A DNA stretch of 64,000 nucleotides from Naematelia aurantialba (lineage: Eukaryota > Basidiomycota > Tremellomycetes > Tremellales > Naemateliaceae). How positions within the stretch are numbered: the first letter of the stretch is position 1; each line of letters starts with the position of its first letter. Of the stretch, positions 34,110 through 43,436 are shown piece by piece. Location of the stretch: positions 434,001-498,000 of the forward strand of contig JAKFAO010000010.1 in the NCBI GenBank assembly GCA_021527695.1, read 5' to 3'. A program made the translations under genes and the position numbers. Under the pieces are notes generated by a model, which had not been told where the DNA came from, did no database searches, and saw only the letters and a list, made by a program, of their open reading frames with translations.

Positions 34110-34832
34110 ATGTCATTCGGGTCCGACAACCAAGCAATGGAGATCGATCACGGTGAGACGATCGAGTACTCAGTTGACGAAGGCTTCGACGAGGTGGAGA
34201 CTGCAACGGGCACTATGGGTGCCGACTCCGATGACGAGATGGCATCGCAGGTTGAGGACGATCGCGCAGATCCGGCTGGACACCTGGAGCGCTTCCGAAG
34301 CCAAGGACTCTGGGAAATGGAAGTGTCGGCGGATGACGCTCTTGGGAAACTACCACCTCCTCCGATGAGCGAGCTCATGATCGAGCCCGGGGATACCTCT
34401 GGCAAGTGGCCGGACCGTTCTTGGCAACGCCCACAAAGTTTATCCAGGCGGACGACAACAGTGCCGACCTCTCCGCTCTCTCAAGCGGTGACTTTGCCAC
34501 CGAGCGCCTTCTGCAGTCTCCTTGCGAGTGGGGTACCGATGGACGTCGAGAGCTCAGGATCACGACAATTTCTTTCTCCTTTCGCGCAGCAGGAACAACG
34601 GAGCAGACCAGGCAGGCCGCCCTCTTCGTCACCCTCCCTACCGTCACGAAGAATGACGACCCCTTTGCAGGATTCATTGACTGTGTGTAGCAAGCGTGCA
34701 CGAGACAGTGAATGCGAGACTGGGGTCGAGTCGTATCGCAGCAAGAGGCGGAAGAGCGTGGCTCCGAATAGCGAGACCCGCCGCGCCGAGATACAAACGC
34801 TGTTGCGAGACACGGAGATGGACGTGAGGTAG
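34110..34832 (+). CDS. Array gene 5: intronless orphan, 240 residues
   Basis: This is an unrecognised protein starting MSFGSDNQAMEIDHGETIEY. The N-terminal third is strongly acidic (VDEGFDEVETATGTMGADSDDEMASQVEDDRAD), followed by LGKLPPPPMSELMIEP, a Ser/Thr/Pro middle, and a basic C-terminal part (CSKRARDSE and YRSKRRKSVAPNSETRRAEIQTLLRDTEMDVR) containing a likely bipartite nuclear signal and a short predicted helix at the very end. The acid-then-basic layout recalls regulators, but no domain can be named. No TATA box stands out upstream. Confidence 0.6.
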   Translation: MSFGSDNQAMEIDHGETIEYSVDEGFDEVETATGTMGADSDDEMASQVEDDRADPAGHLERFRSQGLWEMEVSADDALGKLPPPPMSELMIEPGDTSGKWPDRSWQRPQSLSRRTTTVPTSPLSQAVTLPPSAFCSLLASGVPMDVESSGSRQFLSPFAQQEQRSRPGRPPSSSPSLPSRRMTTPLQDSLTVCSKRARDSECETGVESYRSKRRKSVAPNSETRRAEIQTLLRDTEMDVR

Positions 34833-35437
34833 CATAAACCATCTGTTCAGAACCACGCCTGAAACGTCCTTCATACCCTCCTGTCTTCTCTTTGTTGCTG
34901 ATGGACATTGCTCGCACATGACGCTCTGGGCTTCGCATGGCATGCTTGGGACCTGTTACATGCTGATCACAGGGTAAGGAGCGCGAAGCCGACCGGGTGT
35001 AGCCCGGGTCCTCCTCAGTCCAGAGCAGTCCAGGGATTCTCTCAAATACGGGAAGGCGTAGCCTGCCTCGAAGCCGCTCTCTTGCTTCTTCGCCGTGAAC
35101 CGTAGCCGGAACCCATACCTGCGGCCTTTGCTCTCCTTCTCCGGGGGCCCTTTGTCCCGTTATTGGTCGTGCTGGGGTGCGGAATTCCCTGAGGATGAAA
35201 GCAGCTGGAACGGAGCTGGAAGCCTCGGATACGCGCCCAACAGGGGTTCTAGATCACCACATTGTCCGGCTCGGAGCCGGTAAGCGCCTAGCCGGGATAC
35301 CAACCCTGCCCAGAGGACAGGGTGCGCTCGAGGTCGAGCCACTTGCGGGGACTCGAGGGGATTCGGAAGCTCAAAAGGCATACAAAGCAACGCTACCGAG
35401 GCAGAGTGTGCTCTGAAGAGTATCGCTTCGCCGCACC

Positions 35438-35445
35438 TATAAATA
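35438..35445 (+). promoter_or_regulatory. TATA box of array gene 6
   Basis: CACCTATAAATAGCGG lies 113 bases before the ATG at 35551, with a long CA-rich, ATG-free leader between. Confidence 0.7.
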
Positions 35446-35550
35446 GCGGACAGCCCCGTATATCCAGCACATCCCAATACATTTCGTCACTTGACCTCAC
35501 ACCGACGTCCCACAAACACAAAAAGTTGGCAACACAACCGCTCACACACG

Positions 35551-36381
35551 ATGAGACCAGCACGGAACCCACGTCGACGAAACACCACGAGTGTTGCACC
35601 AGGATTCGGCGGGCAGCCATCCATGAGTCCAGCAGCCCTCGACCACACCGCCGCCAGGGGCAGCATCGCAGACGTCTCCCGTGCGAGCTACCGAGACAGT
35701 TTCAATCGGGCACATTATGATAAGGGTCCTGGAGGGAGTACGTCCCGAACGACCGACCGACAGGACGCCGAGGGTTTCGTCGCTGCTTCGGGCATACGGC
35801 CGGATAGGACCGCGACTCAGAGTCAACGGGGGCGCCGAAACACGGTCTCTGACCTCTATTATGACACCAGAAGGCAGGACTGGGTGACACACATCCCGAG
35901 CCGAGCGACAACAGGCGACACCACCCGGACTGCGCTCTCTCACCCCCACGCCGGGAGCAGTCAGAAACTGACTGCGACAGCCGAGGAGGACTTTGGGGAC
36001 AGTGACGTCTCTGTGTCTCCCGGGCATGGAGCGAGGCATGGAGCGAGACAGAATACCCGAACCCTTATTACCAGTCCCTTTCGTCACAATAGCAACTCCT
36101 TCTGGACAGACGAAGAACTCGCCAGCGGTCCCTCGGCAGAGACGATGCATTCCAACATGTCCCCCACACACAGTCGGGGAACCTCGGTCCAGGGGTATGG
36201 CACCCGAGTGGCTTCCACCCAGCCCGTACCACTGGCCCGAACCCATCACCATGTCGGTTCTCCGTTCCATGCCAACTCGAGCGGTGGGTCAAGTGACGCC
36301 GCGAAGTACCGCAGACACTCCAACTCGCAATCGAAGTCTCCTGGCTCGGGAGGGCACAGCCCTAGTGTGCGTGTTTGGTAA
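35551..36381 (+). CDS. Array gene 6: intronless orphan, 276 residues
   Basis: This is an unrecognised protein starting MRPARNPRRRNTTSVAPGFG, at the first ATG downstream of a perfect TATAAATA. It is basic and Ser/Thr/Gly/His-rich, with many Arg-Xaa-Ser and Ser-Pro pairs (TSPFRHNSNSFWTDEEL, NSQSKSPGSGGHSPS), and ends VRVW. The DNA coding GHGARHGARQ is a small internal duplication. It has no acidic tail, unlike genes 2, 3 and 7. An 856-base gap to gene 7 contains no supported gene. Confidence 0.62.
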   Translation: MRPARNPRRRNTTSVAPGFGGQPSMSPAALDHTAARGSIADVSRASYRDSFNRAHYDKGPGGSTSRTTDRQDAEGFVAASGIRPDRTATQSQRGRRNTVSDLYYDTRRQDWVTHIPSRATTGDTTRTALSHPHAGSSQKLTATAEEDFGDSDVSVSPGHGARHGARQNTRTLITSPFRHNSNSFWTDEELASGPSAETMHSNMSPTHSRGTSVQGYGTRVASTQPVPLARTHHHVGSPFHANSSGGSSDAAKYRRHSNSQSKSPGSGGHSPSVRVW

Positions 36382-37238
36382 CAGAGAGGCCCATAGAGGT
36401 CGATTTCATATGACTCGCGGCCATTCTCTCTTTTCAGTATCTTCTGCTGTGAATCAATTGATCTTTATGCATGTTGGTGATGTGGGTGGCAATGTCGCAT
36501 CCCACCTGACCAAGCGCACGGACCACCTCCCTCTTTACAGTCACTCTTCGTTGCACTTCACTCCACTCCATCCTCCCTACCGACTCCGACTCTGCTGCAG
36601 CTCTTTTCGGTTAACTAAGCACCATCCGAGTATGCTAGACAACAAGACTCCGACGATGTTGGGTATGAAAGGTTAGCTGGACGCGGAGAGCTCCCAGAGT
36701 GGCGACTCAAAGGATGCCACCACCGTGTATCGATTTGTCGAGATTGAAATCGAGATCCGGCATCTGAACCGTACGTAGCAGAAGGAGAACGGCCATCTCG
36801 GGCCGTCCCCTACTCCGCAGCCAAAGGCCGTGAGCGAAGGAGAGGTGTGATTCAGCGCCGTGCGGTGCAGTGTATTCCCAGCACTCTGACAAACGACCTC
36901 GTCGGTCTAGTTCCTCCGTCTTCTAGCTAGCCGGGGATTCTTGAAAGCCCCGAGAGCTTGAATTCCCGAGGGCTTGAATTAGTCCAGTTGCAGCCATATT
37001 TTCCACATCATCACGCACCGTGATTAGTCTGGATCTCTCATACCATCTCACACCGCCGCGTTTCATCTCGCCCCGCGATCCGTCTCTGCCCGTCATCCAC
37101 CTGGCAACGCCACTCACTCTCCTCGAACCGCCCATTCTCATCCCACACCGGCATTTCAATACCTCACCCCTCATACTGTCCGCCTTCCATTCCACGACCA
37201 GCGCTTCACCCTAACCTCAGTGGTAACTTAGCACGTCC

Positions 37239-38234
37239 ATGAGTCGTGGGCCCTCTCGTTCTCACTCGTTGCAAAGCATGTGGTCGGCCCATTCGTCCTT
37301 CCGAGACTCTTCGGATGAAACACAAGGCTACTTGCCAGGCGATACACGGGACGATAATCCAACCGCAACAGACGAGGACAAACATGAGACGGAAGGACAA
37401 CCACAAGAAGCGGCAGAAGAACACAAAACTGAAGCGACAGAAGAACAGCAAACAGAAGCGACAGAATCAGAACAACAAGACGCCGGAAGTCGTGTCCAAG
37501 GACTCACCCCCGTTCAAGCGAGGAAACGGGCGCGCGACGTCCTAGACGGCCTCTACGTCCCGCCGAGGGATGCCGAGCTGCAAACCCTCGGACGGTCTTT
37601 CACAGGCACCGACCTGGACAGTCTTAACGCGTTTTTCAGCTGCTCGAGCTGCACTTCCAAGCGGGCGGCGCACGGGGGCCAAGAGGCGCACAATAAAGGC
37701 GCCGAAGGCAAAGACGAAAACAACAACGACGATGACCACGATAATGGAGAGGGTGGCGAAAACGACAAAGAAGATGACAGCGATAATGGAGGTGGTGGCG
37801 CGGACGCAGTCGAAGACCAAGACCCAGAGAGCGACTGGGAGGCGAGGCGGCCGGAAAGCCCTGGCGACTTGGCCGCTGAGCCCGTCGGACCGCTGTACGT
37901 CGTGCCGGCAGAGGAGGGAACCCGAGAGCAACGAGAGCAAGGAGGCGGCCACGATGCGGACGCCAGCGACGTCGACAGCGGGGGCTGGTACGCCGGTGAA
38001 GACGGGGACACCGGTGAAGACGGTCCAGTCGTCACCTCCGACGGTGTTGCGTTATCTCCCGCACAAGCAGACGAGGTGAGGCGGTGGATGAATGCATTGC
38101 CGGTGGAGGTAGGTACCCACAGTGCCTCGGCGCCAGAACACCCAGAGTCAGAACACGACTTGTCAGCACACTCAGAGTCACAACACGGCTCGTCAGAACA
38201 CTCAGAATCACGACACGACTCACCGAAACACTAG
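37239..38234 (+). CDS. Array gene 7: intronless, very acidic orphan with C-terminal repeats, 331 residues
   Basis: This is an unrecognised protein starting MSRGPSRSHSLQSMWSAHSS. A Glu/Gln/Lys/Thr repeat region (EATEEQQTEATESEQQ) precedes a more ordered-looking stretch (LTPVQARKRARDVLDGLY and LQTLGRSFTGTDLDSLNAFF). A long Asp/Glu/Asn/Gly tract (ENNNDDDHDNGEGGENDKED), GEDGDTGEDG, and a second helix-like stretch (LSPAQADEVRRWMNALPVE) follow. The tail is built of HSESQHGSSEHSESRHDS repeats. The two LxPxQAxxxR segments resemble each other slightly. The repeat continues in the DNA past the stop codon. No TATA box is obvious near the ATG. Confidence 0.6.
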   Translation: MSRGPSRSHSLQSMWSAHSSFRDSSDETQGYLPGDTRDDNPTATDEDKHETEGQPQEAAEEHKTEATEEQQTEATESEQQDAGSRVQGLTPVQARKRARDVLDGLYVPPRDAELQTLGRSFTGTDLDSLNAFFSCSSCTSKRAAHGGQEAHNKGAEGKDENNNDDDHDNGEGGENDKEDDSDNGGGGADAVEDQDPESDWEARRPESPGDLAAEPVGPLYVVPAEEGTREQREQGGGHDADASDVDSGGWYAGEDGDTGEDGPVVTSDGVALSPAQADEVRRWMNALPVEVGTHSASAPEHPESEHDLSAHSESQHGSSEHSESRHDSPKH

Positions 38235-38330
38235 GGAGTCACCACACTACTCGAGTGACGCATCACTCAGTCACCGCCCGACTCGTCATGACACTTGACG
38301 TCAGAACACGACTCGTCAGGACCACGCTAA
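38130..38330. repeat. Tandem repeat spanning the end of array gene 7
   Basis: Units of about 28-30 bases of the form CAGAACACTCAGAGTCACGACACGACTCGT recur about six times from 38130, pass the TAG at 38232-38234, and persist in decayed form to about 38330. Confidence 0.65.
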
Positions 38331-38748
38331 CGCCAGAACACCAGTCATATCCGCCAGGCGCAGCGCCAGTACCATGACCATGACACCCCCTGATGCAGTA
38401 TCCCCGTGGCAATTGCAACGATGAACCAAAATCCCATTCTCACGCTGCACTAGATACAAGCTACAAAGATGGACAATACAAAACGCCCCGGACCCCCACG
38501 AAAAGCCAGTGAAAAATCCAGTCTTCACGATCCCCGGCGGCCCATTCCCCCCACGCTGCGTTGTAACAAAGTACACTCCACTCTCTCGTCCGCCTCCTTG
38601 TGGCGAGAGACGCCATCCCAACCATACAACCCTCCTCCCTCCATCTCCCACATTCGTCGTCTTTGTAAACTCGCGCCATCTATCTATCTCTGAATACAGC
38701 TCGTCACTCCCGCTATCGCCAAGGCACTCTTCGCGTAATCGCCCTCAG
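38235..38748. other. Convergent intergenic region between array gene 7 and the CON7-like gene
   Basis: It holds the decaying tail of the gene 7 repeat, then about 400 bases of unique sequence that serve as 3' flanks of both genes. Nothing else is recognisable. Confidence 0.4.
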
Positions 38749-40624
38749 CTATCGCTGGAACGCAAACTGGCTGTACGAAGCCTGCGTCGACCCCACCGGC
38801 ATCGCGCTCGTTAGTGTCGGAAACCCGTAATTCGGCATCGTGCGTGGCGGCTGTGCTTGACCCGGATACAGACCCTGCTGAGTCGGCGTCGGATCGCCTT
38901 CTTGTCTGAACCCCAGAGACTGCGGTGGCATAGTCATGTGCATCGCAGCCGACGGCCGCCGAGCGGCACCACCCGCACCCGCACCAGGGACGTACGAATG
39001 CGACGACGAGGAGCCGGGTCGCGAAGCAACGTCGTTCCACGAGTAGGCAGTGTAGGTCGTCGATGCTATCGAGGCGCGATGGGATGGTGCGTCAGACATG
39101 GAGAGCGTAGAGTCGCGTCGGTCGAAATCAGACTCGGACGACGAGATTGACGGACGCGATTGCCATGGCGGATACGAGCCGTTCGCAGTGGCCGCAGTCT
39201 GCTCGCGCTTCTTCTTGCGCCACGCCTTGCGCATATCCTTGAACTCTGCTTACAGTCAGCAAAGGACCATCCAGGCTTGTTGAACCACGCTTACCAGCTG
39301 GGAGCCGTTTCTCGCCGTGCTTTTGCATCGCCACATGTGCATTGAGATGGTTAAGTGTCCCGTACGCCTTTTCACACCCATTCCATCCACATAAATACAG
39401 CCGCTCAATCTCGTCGAACCTCCGCCTCGGTCGTTTCTTAGGCGCAGGGCCGCCAAGTTGCACGAAGGTAAGGCCAGAGCCGGGGGTATTGCTGCTCCCG
39501 GACGACGTGGGACGATCCTCGGTCGAAGCATAAGACGCTCGGACAGTCCTGTTGTCGCTCAGAGAGTAGGCTCGGTTGCCCGGGAAGTTGTTCCGAGGCT
39601 GGTGAATATCCCCCAACGACCGAGTATCGCGGAAAGGCATCAGTGTGGCCGGAGTGATCGCAGGTGGCATTTTGTCATCGCGTTGGCTGAATGGCGAGTT
39701 GAAGATCGGCTGAGTTGGGATCTGGTTGACCAGTGTGCGAGCGCTTGGCAGAGGCACATTGGCGCCAGGCATGCCGTTGTAGCTCGGTAGGCCATCACTG
39801 GTTTGCGGCCGCGTGTTGATGTTCACGCGACCGAGTCCTTGCAGCTGCGAGTGCTGGTTGCCCATGGCGGCAAAGTAGTTGAAGTGATTCACGTGTGGTG
39901 GGGCCGAGGTCATCGGGAGTGGCTCGGCCGACTGAACCGAGTATGAAGGTTGCGAGGGCACGTTGAAGTTGGAGTCGGAAGCACGGCGGTGAGGCGGGAC
40001 AAAATGAGGGTCAACCTGGTGCTCAGAGGCCTTCTCGCTCTCCTTGACGGGTATGTCAAACGGGTTGGCAAAGAGCTCGTTGTCCTCGTCGATTGTCTCT
40101 GGCCTGTCGGCCGAACCCGGCCGGGAGAATGCGAATGGGCCACGGGACATGGCGCCGCCTGCAGTTGCAGGTCGCCGGGTTTCAGTCGGCGATGGTCGGG
40201 CAAAGTCGCGCGAGATTGCTGGCAACGCATCGGCAGAAGAGAACGAGCTTCCTGTCACGGATCCGACGGAGGAGAAGGATGATCCGGAGGAGTAGTATGG
40301 CATGTTACCGTATGTTGGAAACCCGCCTGTTGAGGGTGTCACGCCAGCTGACGACGGCATAGAGAAAGAGGGTGTCTTTTGTTGGAGCGACGGCATGGCG
40401 GGTGGTCCAAAGGCGAAGTCGGTGGGGGGAGAGTCTTCAGAGCCACTGGTCATCTTGAATGCGAGCGGAGGCGACAGAAAGGGCTCTGTTTCTGTCGAGT
40501 AGAGATCGTCGGGTAAAGACCAGGATAGCGCAGAGGTGGGCGTCGCGGGCATGACGAAGAAGTCGAGCGCGTCCGGCGGGTCCGGAGCGGTCGAGGGTGA
40601 GGCGAGCCGCGGCGCGATATGCAT
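38749..40624 (-). CDS. CON7: C2H2 zinc-finger transcription factor of the Con7 type
   Basis: The DNA-binding part is APKKRPRRRFDEIERLYLCGWNGCEKAYGTLNHLNAHVAMQKHGEKRLPA joined across a 60-base intron (about 39237-39296) to EFKDMRKAWRKKKREQ. That block strongly resembles the fungal Con7 family, known in Magnaporthe for control of chitin synthesis and morphogenesis genes. The N-terminal 380 residues are Ser/Pro/Asn-rich (likely activation region) and the C-terminal 140 are Ser/Gly/Pro/Gln-rich, ending YSQFAFQR. Only one zinc finger is seen. The start is uncertain: ATG at 40624 (MHIAPRLASPS) or 40552 (MPATPTSALSW). A 2.8 kb upstream region suggests complex regulation. Confidence 0.82.
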
Positions 40625-43436
40625 GCGAGTGGATATGTATATGTCGAGTCGAGAGGGAACAGAGGGACAGTGGTGTCGTCGCGGATGTTGCGAGGTTTCA
40701 CCCAAGCATAGGAGACGGATTCGGGGCCATATGCGACGCGAGGGGGATGACGGGATGAAGAGGTCGGGGGATGGAGAGTGGAGGGGAGAGACAACGGGTC
40801 AGCCTGGTTCAGATTGGAATGTGATGTCCGCAAAGAGCCAGGACGATTGTGAAGCTGCGACGTATTGGGAGCCATGGATCGAGGTATTGTGAGTGATGCG
40901 TGGTGTGTTGTGAGACAAGGAGGGATGATTGCGGTCTAGTGGATGCACGGACATAACAAAGATGGGGATGCTCACACGAGGGGATAGGGGACTTGTTGTT
41001 GTTGTTGTTGTTGTTGTTTGCTGGGTCTCGCGACGATGGGAAAGGACGGGGCCGTGGATCCGGAAACAAGGGGACCTCTCGACGCGATGGATGAGAGATG
41101 ATGGTGTCAGATTCGGCAGTCACAGGAGACGAGGGACAAGAGACGAGCGGTGCTCGAGCGGCTCGGTGCTCGAGCGGCAGACTGGGGGCGGTGCGAAATC
41201 CGATAGGGATGTTGCGGCCGAGAACCGACTGCGAGATGTCGTGATGCGCGGGATACAGGGGACGACGATGACGCTGGTGCTTGCTGGGAGAGCGAGGCAA
41301 GAGGTGAGAAGAAAGAGAAGAGAGAGCGGCCCGACGACGAAGGACGGCGTCGGATTCCTGGTACCCAACAGCGACGAGTGGGCGGGCGGGGGGGGGGGGG
41401 AGGGAAAAGAAAGTCTAATGGCGGTGGTTGTCGTCGATCGTTTTAGCTCAATCTGATGGGATCCAGAAAGAGTAACTGCAAAGTGTTTGGACGGGCGACC
41501 GTTGATGGAAAAGGGGATTTGGGGAGAGACAGGTGGAGGTTGGGTAACACCTTCTTTTACGTGCTACGCAAGACAGAAGCCCCTTTGCTGCGAGAGACCG
41601 GGTGTCGCGCAATGTGATCGTTGGACTCGAGCAGCGTGTCGGCAGAGGGGACGAGAGAGTGGTTTGAATGCGCGCTACGGCAGCGTACCAGACTAGAAGA
41701 ATGGAAATGAGAGACGGCTGGGGGGACACGAGAGATACGAGGCTGGCGGGGGCAACGACCAGAGAAGGGGGGGGGGGGGGAAGACGGGAAATAAAGTGGG
41801 CAGCGGGGGGTCCTGCAGGGGAAAGGGGGGGGGGGGCCAATGGGTACCGGCGCCCGGAGGGAGGGCGCCCAAGGCCACGACTTGCAGCGTGTCGACCTTG
41901 TTTACTAGCGCCGTTTAAACATCAATCTTCCCAATCCAGACCCTGAGATATCATCTCGTCATGTCGGACATGACGCCGCTTGTTCCCCGGGCGACCACGC
42001 CCCTCCCTTTCCCCCCCTCTTGGCCTGCTGCCCGTGCGCGTGCTCACTGTGGAACCGCCCCTTAACTGCTCCTCCCCTTTACTCGATCACGCCTTACTGA
42101 AAACCTGCTTGCCTCCCTTGCCGATTGCCGCAGCACGACACTTCGGCAGCATAATATTTGACTTTTGGCTCAAGCGGACAGCGCCGGGTGGCGACCGTGC
42201 ACCTGCCATGGGTTCCTTTGGGGTAACTTGTGCCCCCAGCGTTTAGACCAGGTCCCGACAGTGCCGCGCTACTGAAATCCGCACTTCAAAGGCGTCCGTG
42301 TGTTTGTGCATGTGCCTTTGGACCCGTCTGCACTCTGTACTCTGTGTTCTATCTACGCTCAGCTGCGTCTGCGTTCTCTGACTGGGATACATCACGACGA
42401 TGAGGTGATCGGAGTATCGCCTGTCCCCTGAACATATCTGTATTCCATCGGGTCGTTCGTACTCGTTCTCGTTCTCGCACACCCGCCGCGGGAGCAAGAA
42501 AGGACGTCGCACATGGCGATCGAGACCGTCCTCTGTACCCGTCGCGGCCGAGACGAGCCGAGACGGGCCGGGCAGAGGCGCTGCTAGGAACGGCGAGGCT
42601 CCGCGACGGGAGGCCCATCCTTCCTCTGGGGCACATCCCTCCGCCGGGGCGGCGGGCCGGCGGGCGGGCGTCTTTTGATGTTTTATGCTTCCCTTAGCAC
42701 GAGGCTGAAACGCTGGTGCTTCGGTGCGTTGCCGATCTGTGTCGACGCAGTGCGGAGATGTGGCTGGCAATTCTCGATGGGCGGGATGTTTATGTGCAGC
42801 TATCTAGGCAACAGACCTGTGCTGCGTCAACGTGTCAGCGATGTCACGGGTTAGGACACGCAAGTTCTCTGACATGTGTTTCTGACGTGTGCCCGGTTGC
42901 TGACATGTGTCGTGTTTCTGTTTCTGACGTGTGTCGGGGGTTTCTGAATGTGTCCAGTCTCTGACATCTCTGTCATGTGTTTGATGTTGTGTTTGATGTG
43001 TATGACGTGTATGCATGTATGACGCGTGGCATGACATGTGGATGTCCCGACCCTCAAGCGTCCGCGCAGCTGAGGTCCTTGCGACACGATATGCATCCGA
43101 GCCGTAGGCGTATGTATGCGGGTGACGCTGCTGCTGCCATTCTCGCTGATTCTTCCGTCTCATCTGTGGATGGCGCTGCCTGATATGATGCTGATGCTAC
43201 TTGTCCTTCTCCGACTACGTCTCACTACCTCTCCGTCTCACCGACTATCCAGTCTGACCTCTGCAGGCTCCGACTAGATGCTTACCTCCAGGCTTACCTC
43301 CAGGCTGACTGACCTCCAGGCTCACCTCCAGGCTGACTGACCTCCAGGCTCACCTCCAGGCTGACTGACCTCCAGGCTCACCTCCAGCATTCGCCTCCAG
43401 GCTCACGGGCTCCAGTAGCCGCCCTCGAAAGCCGCC
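40625..43436. promoter_or_regulatory. Long CON7 upstream region with homopolymer and dinucleotide-like tracts
   Basis: A 2.8 kb gene-free stretch before the CON7 start. It has a (GTT)n tract at about 40993-41019, G-runs at about 41389-41400, 41767-41781 and 41825-41838 (C-runs on the CON7 sense strand), and at about 42860-43030 a string of TGACATGTGT / TGACGTGTG elements. Long frames such as the one at 42243-42770 (-) are Pro/Arg-rich without family resemblance and I do not count them as genes. Confidence 0.45.
43285..43395. repeat. 28-base minisatellite in the CFT1 3' flank
   Basis: Three to four copies of CTGACTGACCTCCAGGCTCACCTCCAGG, themselves made of CCTCCAGG sub-units, just beyond the CFT1 stop codon. 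Confidence 0.8.

Noticed and set aside
35095..35430. Short + strand frames between array genes 5 and 6
   Set aside because: They are under 80 codons, overlap each other in different frames, and lie upstream of the clear TATA box of gene 6.
29336..38234. Mating-type locus with pheromone genes
   Set aside because: None of the frames ends in a CaaX motif, and no STE3 receptor, homeodomain gene or STE20 kinase is present.
29336..38234. Decayed retrotransposon block
   Set aside because: No reverse transcriptase, integrase or protease motifs, no long terminal repeats, and the frames are intact.
42243..42770. 175-codon minus frame upstream of CON7
   Set aside because: Pro/Arg/Glu-rich composition typical of chance frames, with no start context, family resemblance or splice partners.
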